This document shows positions 20,659 to 28,400 of a stretch of DNA of 64,000 nucleotides, piece by piece (within the stretch, counting starts at the first letter, position 1; each line of letters opens with the position of its first letter). The notes beneath the pieces are model-generated. The model was not told the DNA's origin and did no database searches. It saw only the letters and a program-made list of their open reading frames with translations. The stretch is from Conus ventricosus (Eukaryota > Mollusca > Gastropoda > Neogastropoda > Conidae): the NCBI GenBank assembly GCA_018398815.1, contig CM031611.1, forward strand, positions 48,672,301-48,736,300. The letters are read 5' to 3'. The position numbers were made by a program, and so were the translations under genes.

Positions 20659-23600
20659 TGTGTGTATAAGAGTGTGTGCATGTGTGTGTGTGTAAGAGTG
20701 TGTGTCTGTATAAGAGTGTGTGTGTGTGTGTATGTGACACTTAGATCTGTGTACTGTTAAGAGATGAAATGCTTGTAAATTGTATTCTTTTAGTTACTTT
20801 GTTATTTTTCAAAATTTCAGTATGCTTTAACACATTAAACTTTGTACTTGTTTTACTACTTAGATGAGTGAAACAAAACACCCTAAAAGACAAAACCAGT
20901 TCTTGGTATTTAAGACAAAATCAAAGGTCTCATGTGCAGAATACAGTTTGCATAAAAACTAGCACACACAGGAGTTGACCGTGAAATAGATATAGAGTCT
21001 TTTTCAGTTTACTTGCTGAGGAGGTGGGGAAAGTGGATATGCCTGGCTGTGGTGATATGTATCTATATGTGCCACTAAGAGCACAGTCTTGATTTCACAT
21101 TGAGAAATTGTGTATGACTGGAAAATTAATGAATATTTATAGAATACAACAGAAATTGTAATGAATTAAAGTCATGTACTTTGGCAGTTTTCTGAGATTT
21201 AAAATTTTGAACCCATAGAACAATAGATTTTTTTAATCTGTTAGATTCATACATTCACTTTCTATTAACTACCAGTTTGTTGGTAAAAGAATCCCAGTCT
21301 CATGCTTTTGGCCTCCCTCAGAATTTCTTTGGAAGATTAAGTTTTAAAGTTTTCCCTGGTGATCCTCCTAGCTGATGACCCCATAGACCTTGGCTTTTAA
21401 TCAAAATATGCCTGACTTGGAGTTCTGTGCAACTAAGAAATGGTGTTTGAGTGACTTTAACTAGCAGTGTCTCACAGCATGTATGTTGTCATCAGTTGTT
21501 GATTGTTTTGTTGCATTTTCTGTGGGAGCTAGGAAGACACAGACTTTGTATGTATGCATGTATGATGGTCCGTGTGGAAGTGAAATCAAGAAATGCTACA
21601 GAAGAAAATTAATTGAATGCAGCATTGAATTATTTGAATGAGGTGAATGTCAGTTCTGTGCCATTATCCCATGAATTTGTGCATAATAATGTTTTAACCT
21701 TTCCCAGTTGTGACTGTTCGTATTTTCATTTAATCATTCTTGTTAGTTTACAATCTTAAGGAATGTCCGATTCATCAGGCATGTTCAGTGTTGCATGGAA
21801 TTTGAATTATTTGCTTCCTTCCCACCTGTAGTGTGTGTGTGTGTTTGTTTGTGTGTGTGTGTGTGTGTGTGTAATTTAATTTGAATATTGTTTTTTCTTT
21901 CACAGCATTTTTACTTCTTCCTTGTGTGTGTGTGTATGTGTGTCTGTCTGTCTGTCTGTCTGTATAATTTAATGTGAACATTGGTTTTTCTTTCACAGCA
22001 TTTGTACCTCTTCCTTGGATTTGCTCCGATGGGACTGCTGATCCTCTACTGCAATCTGTTCATTGGTAAGAAAACATGAATATCTCCTTGGCAATTTGAT
22101 GTCTCATGTTCCTGTTCCATGGATATGGAAAACTCATACTTTCTGCAGAAAGCTTTCGTTTGTTGTTCTTTGTTGTTGTTGTTGTTAGTTTTTTGGGTTT
22201 TTTTTGTTTAGTATGTGGCATCTTATAAAGGTGTGTGCGCGTGTGTGTGTGCATGTGTGTGCGTGTTCGCTAGCTTGTGTGCTTATTTGTTCATCCACAG
22301 ATAGATAAAAGAGTGGAAGGGAAGACAACAGAGAAAAAAATCTCCAAGGATTTTTTTTCTTTCTTTTTTAACTCATTTAGTACCAAATTATGCAAAATCC
22401 AGTTCTATAAAATTTAGTTTTATTTGTGTGAAAGCAGGATGGTCTTCATCTTTTTTCTCATTAATCTTTTAACAGCTGTCAAAATGTGTTCATTTCTGTC
22501 GGTCACAGTCTCAGAATGATTAAAACGGACTGTGACATGGCTGGACAAAAGGTGAAACCATGATAAACCTTGTTGACAGTAGTAGATTGAATTACTGATG
22601 GAATGGACAGAAGAAGTGATGAAAATGTTGCTGGCTCAGGCAATGTACCCGTGATAAAATTGACAGTTGTTGTTGTTGTTGCACCCAGGCTAAAAGACTC
22701 CAGGGATCATCTGAACAGCTGAAGTATTTGAGCACAATGGTAAAAATGCATCGGCTGAGAGCGTTACGTGTGTGACCGTTTTTGAGTACATTGCCACATG
22801 GGCAGCCACACTCCCACATCGAGGGATTTTGGAGAATGATGGTGTTATGCTAGGAGTTTGTCACGACTGAAGACAATCCTCAAATAACTATGCAGAACAT
22901 AACAACATTTTGACGTAGCCTTAGTGATCTAGCCTATGTCAGTTGGTCTGACACAGCCTTAAGCCAAGGCGGAAAGAACTGACAGAAGGAGTGATGAAAA
23001 TGTTGCTAGCTCAGGCAGTGTGCTTGTCTTCTAAACATCTTTCTGGAAGGGAGTGAGCTACTGCTGGTCTAAGAAACTGCTGTGCTTGGAAGTTTATTCC
23101 AGTGATAAAGTTTGCTTCTGTAGTGACAGGGAAACTCAACAATCTCTCATGTCTCCCAGACTCAAAAGACTACCCTGTACTTACTCTTAACTGGCCAATC
23201 AGCAGTCTGTGGAGGGAGAAAAAAAATGGACCAGTTTACTAACTACTGCAGCAAGATTCCAAGCAGGTGATATTTCCCCATGATCTCTGCTTCTCTTGAT
23301 TTTGTTTCTGAAAAAAACGCTTCGTCATGTCACTTATCCGAGATCATAGCGATTACTTCCCCCAGACAGCACTTCAAATAAACTGTTTCATGTCTTGTAG
23401 CCATAAATCCCCAACCATGGGATGTTTCCACTGCTGCCTGTTTAGTTATGTTCTGGCTAGCTCTCACTACATCTAGCAGCTTTAGTTTCTGTTCGCCATA
23501 GCTAGTAAGCCTGATTTTATATGACCATGAAAGAGGTACTATCTATCTATCTAGTCCTCTTTGTGCTGGTAGCACATAAGGCCTCGACCAGAGCCCGCCA

Positions 23601-25456
23601 CTGATGTCGGTCGGCTGAAACACGTTCCAGACGGCCCCATGTCCAACCATTGTCCTTCATCTCCCTCTCTACTGTTCTCCTCCAAGTTTCCTTGGGGCGT
23701 CCTCTTCTTCTTCGGCCATCAGGAGTCCATCGTAGGGCGATTCTGGAAATGGCTGTTGTCTGCTGGCGGAGCACATGGCCTATCCATCGCCAACGCCTTC
23801 GTTTGATTTGCGTTGAGATGGGTTCAGTTTCTGCTCTTTGGTGGAGTTCTTCATTGGTGATGGTATTCGGCCAATAGATGCGTAGAATGCGTCTGAGGCA
23901 TCTGTTTTGGAAGACATCTAGTTTGTTGCTGATGGTTTTGGTCATCTTCCATGATTCTGATCCATAAAGAAGGGTGCTTATTACATTTGATTTGAAGATT
24001 CGTAACTTGGTCTTCAGGCGGATATTCCCTGTCTTCCATGTGCTCCTGAGTGAGGCAAAGGCCTGGCTGGCTTTTGCAAGTCGAGCCCGGATCTCCACCT
24101 CCCCATCCCCTGTATTTGACATCTTGGATCCAAGATAGGTGAAGTCGCTAACTTCCTCAATTTCGTCTCCGTTCAGTTTGATGTTGTCTTGGACTCTGGC
24201 ATTCATTCTCATGCTCTTTGTCTTCTTGGTGTTGACCTTCAAGCCAAGGTTTCCAGCTGTTGCTGCCAAGGCATCTGTTTTCTCCTGCATGTCTTGGTAG
24301 CGATGTGACATCAGGGCAATATCGTCAGCAAAGTCCAAGTCTTCCAGTGTTGTTGTTGCCACCATTGTCGTGGTCCATCTGATTCCCCTCCTCTCTCTGT
24401 CTGTGGCGTTCTTCATAATCCAGTCCATGGCCAGGATGAAGAGGAAAGGCGATAGGATGCAGCCCTGTTTCACTCCCGTGCCGACATTGAAGGCGTCTGT
24501 GAGCTCCGTGTTGCAGATCACTTGTGCGCTGAAGTCACTGTACAGCATCTCAATGACCCGGACAAGTTTTGCAGGGATTCCGTAGTGTCTCAGGATTTTC
24601 CATAAGGACTCTCGGTGGATGCTGTCAAATGCCTTCTCCAGGTCAATGAAGTTGATGTACAAAGGCGTGTTCCACTCATTGCTCTGTTCCAGAACCTGGC
24701 GCAGAGTGAAGATATGATCTGAATGAAAGAGGTACAGATCTGAAGTTTGTTACAGTGTTGTGTATGCCATATTCAAATTCCAGATTTGAAAGTTGAATCA
24801 GATTTTTGTTTAGTTTGCCTCGTATGGCACCTGAAAAGGAATTGTTGTTAGGGCAAAAGTGCTGGCTTGCCTACATCTTTCTCTATTTTTTTTTTCAGAG
24901 GAGCTATTTGAAGTCTTGTAAATGACAGAAGTAATCATCACAGGAACATAGATTCTTTACAGGCTATCAGGTAAGGAAGGTAATATGTGAACTGGGAGAG
25001 CAGACTTGAGTTCTTGAAGACAAGTGTCTTGCACAGAACAGGATGGATGCAAGCATCGACTGAAAATTGACAAATTCAATTAACGCGAGAAGTTCAGTCT
25101 GTGATCAAATGCTGAATGTGGTATGCTGACATGTGTAAATGTGTGTGTTTCGCAGGGCAAGCAGAACTTGCAGACATCCCTGAAGACTATGAACCGATGC
25201 CTTGGGAATACCACAAGGTAGTTGCTGATGCTTGCGTACTACCAACACCATTCTCTTGAATTACTGAATGTGAGAGAGAGAGGGAGATTGAAAGAGAAAG
25301 ATTGTGGATAATGCATGCATATTTTGTCCCCGTGATTAATTTTGAAACTGTATATTGAATGTCCATGGAGGAGTTAGGGTTAAGAAAAAAAAAGCATTTT
25401 TTGTGATGAGGATGAAAAATGGGAATATGGTGAAGAATAAGTTGTGGACATGCGTG

Positions 25457-25499
<43 letters not shown>

Positions 25500-28400
25500 A
25501 CACATTATGGGTAACCAAGAATACAGCAGAACCCAAATTAGTTGAAAACTGTCTTACAAAGACAATCAAGATGAAGAAACAGAAAAAGATTTGAAGAAGA
25601 AAATTGTCTTGCGAAGACAAAGATGATGAAAACACAGTAAAAAATGTCATTCAAGAAGAGGATGGGGGAAAATTCACATCTACAGACGAAAGAGGATGGT
25701 GACTGTATTTCAGTTTCTTCTTTGCAGCCACTCATGAGTGGTAGCTGAAATAATCTCTTTGAAATTTAAAGAGATCTGAAGAACGGCGTAGTGTGTTTGC
25801 GTGTTCCCGTCTTCTTTCTTGAAAGAACTTTTTAATGTAGGGTAGGTCGAGTTTCATATCTGTATAGGAAATAGATTATTTTGAAAATTCTCTCTCTTTT
25901 TTTCTTTTTTAGATACTCCTGTACGTATGCACATATAAACATACACCTAGACATTATTCATTTACAGCTTACGAAACAAAGTAAAACAGACATTACATTA
26001 ATGTACAGTGAGACTGAGCCATGAACCATGGAACATGAATCTGAAAAGTTTTGATCTAAACAGGTGTTAACCATAGTTGCATTTTGAAAATTCTCTGATT
26101 GTGGCATCCTAGACCAGTTGACGATATGGACTGTATCAGGTCTGACTCAGACCTGTATGTTGTTCATTATGGACCAAGTGATGTTACCGTTCAGCAAATT
26201 TTTTTACTGTGATTTAATGAGGCCTTTCTTAGAAGAAATTGTGCAATCTGCAAACGCAAGTAATGTTGTGATCTGCAAACGCTAGTAATGTTGTTTTTTG
26301 TTGTTGTTGTTGTTTTTATGTCAGTTTATTCTCTTGTTGAATTAACGACTAGCCTTTTGCAAAATCCCTCAGATCATATTGAATAATTATGCTTGAGATC
26401 ACCTCAGATGTTGCTCTTTGATCCCTGCTATTTCCCCGTCTTTTCCTCCTACACACTACTTAACTGTCCCCTTCCTCTCATATCCTCTCCCCTCCTCATA
26501 TCCTCTCCCCTCCATCCCACTCCTGTCTTTCCCATGCTTCTTTCTAATGGTAACATTTTAACACTTCGAGCATTGCCAGCATTGGATGTCTACAATCACC
26601 TATAATGATAGGACATTAAACGAAATCCTTCCAAAGGCAAGCAAGATGATTGGCCGTCTCATTGCCTTTAAAAATGATAAAGCACCATGGAACGTCAAGA
26701 GACAGCTGTGATTAAATCACAACGGGAACAGCGCTGGAAAGCATAGACGAGTTGAAAGGACATGTCCATGAGTATGACTGCATTATTATTGATAAATGTG
26801 CATGTAGGAGGAAGATAGAGACAGGCTGTGCTGTCTTGTACATAACATGGTCCTCATGTAGACTTAAATGTGCATGTAGGAGGAAGATAGAGACAGGCTG
26901 TGTGCTGTCGTGTACATTTTCAAGGTCCTCATGCAGACTATAAATGTGCATGTAGGAGGAAGATAGAGACAGACTCCGCTGTCTTGTACATTTTCATGGT
27001 CCTCATGTAGACTATAAATGTGCATGTAGGAGGAAGATAGAGACAGGCTGTGTGCTGTCATGTACATTTTCATGGTCTTTACGTAGTCTATAAATGTGCA
27101 TGCAGGAGGAAGATAGAGACAGGCTGTGTGCTGTCGTGTACATTTTCATGGTCCTTACGTAGTCTATAATGTGCATGTAGGAGGAAGATAGATACAGGCT
27201 GTGTGCTGTTGTGTACATTTTCATGGTCCTTACATAGACTATAAATGTGCATGTAGGAGGAAGATAGAGACAGGCTCTGCTGTCGTGTACATAACATGGT
27301 CCTTACGTAGACTATAAATGTGCACAGGCTCTGCTGTCGTGTACATAACATGGTCCTTACGTAGACTATAAATGTGCATGTAGGAGGAAGATAGAGACAT
27401 GCTCCGCTGTCTTGTACATTTTCATGGTCCTCATGTAGACTATAAATGTGCATGTGGAGGGAAGATAGAGACAGGCTGTGTGCTGTCGTGTACATTTTCA
27501 TGGTCCTTACGTAGACTATAAATGTGCATGTAGGAGGAAGATAGAGGCAGGCTGTGTGCTGTCGTGTACATAACATGGTCCTTACGTAGACTATAAATGT
27601 GCATGTAGGAGGAAGATAGAGACAGGCTCTGCTGTCTTGTACATTTTCAAGGTCCTCATGCAGACTATAAATGTGCTTTGTAGGAGGAGATAGAGACAGA
27701 CTCCGCTGTCTTGTACATTTTCATGGTCCTCATGTAGACTATAAATGTGCATGTAGGAGGAAGATAGAGACGGGCTGTGTGCTGTCATGTACATTTTCAT
27801 GGTCTTTACGTAGTCTATAAATGTGCATGCAGGAGGAAGATAGAGACAGGCTGTGTGCTGTCGTGTACATTTTCATGGTCCTTACGTAGTCTATAAATGT
27901 GCATGTAGGAGGAAGATAGAGACAGGCTGTGTGCTGTTGTGTACATTTTCATGGTCCTTACATAGACTATAAATGTGCATGTAGGAGGAAGATAGAGACA
28001 GGCTCTGCTTTCGTGTACATAACATGGTCCTTACGTAGACTATAAATGTGCACAGGCTCTGCTGTCGTGTACATAACATGGTCCTTAGTAGACTATAAAT
28101 GTGCATGTAGGAGGAAGATAGAGACATGCTCCGCTGTCTTGTACATTTTCATGGTCCTCATGTAGACTTTTAAATGTGCATGTAGGAGGAAGATAGAGAC
28201 AGGCTGTGTGCTGTTGTGTACATTTTCATGGTCCTTACGTAGACTATAAATGTGCATGTAGGAGGAAGATAGAGGCAGGCTGTGTGCTGTCGTGTACGTA
28301 CATAACATGGTCCTTACGTAGACTATAAATGTGCATGTAGGAGGAAGATAGAGACAGGCTCTGCTGTCTTGTACATTTTCAAGGTCCTCATGCAGACTAT

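Noticed and set aside
21885..21910. Alternative acceptor for NDUFB5 exon 3
   Set aside because: TTTTTTCTTTCACAGCATTT is duplicated here by the microsatellite region, but the sequence after it does not encode the transmembrane helix.
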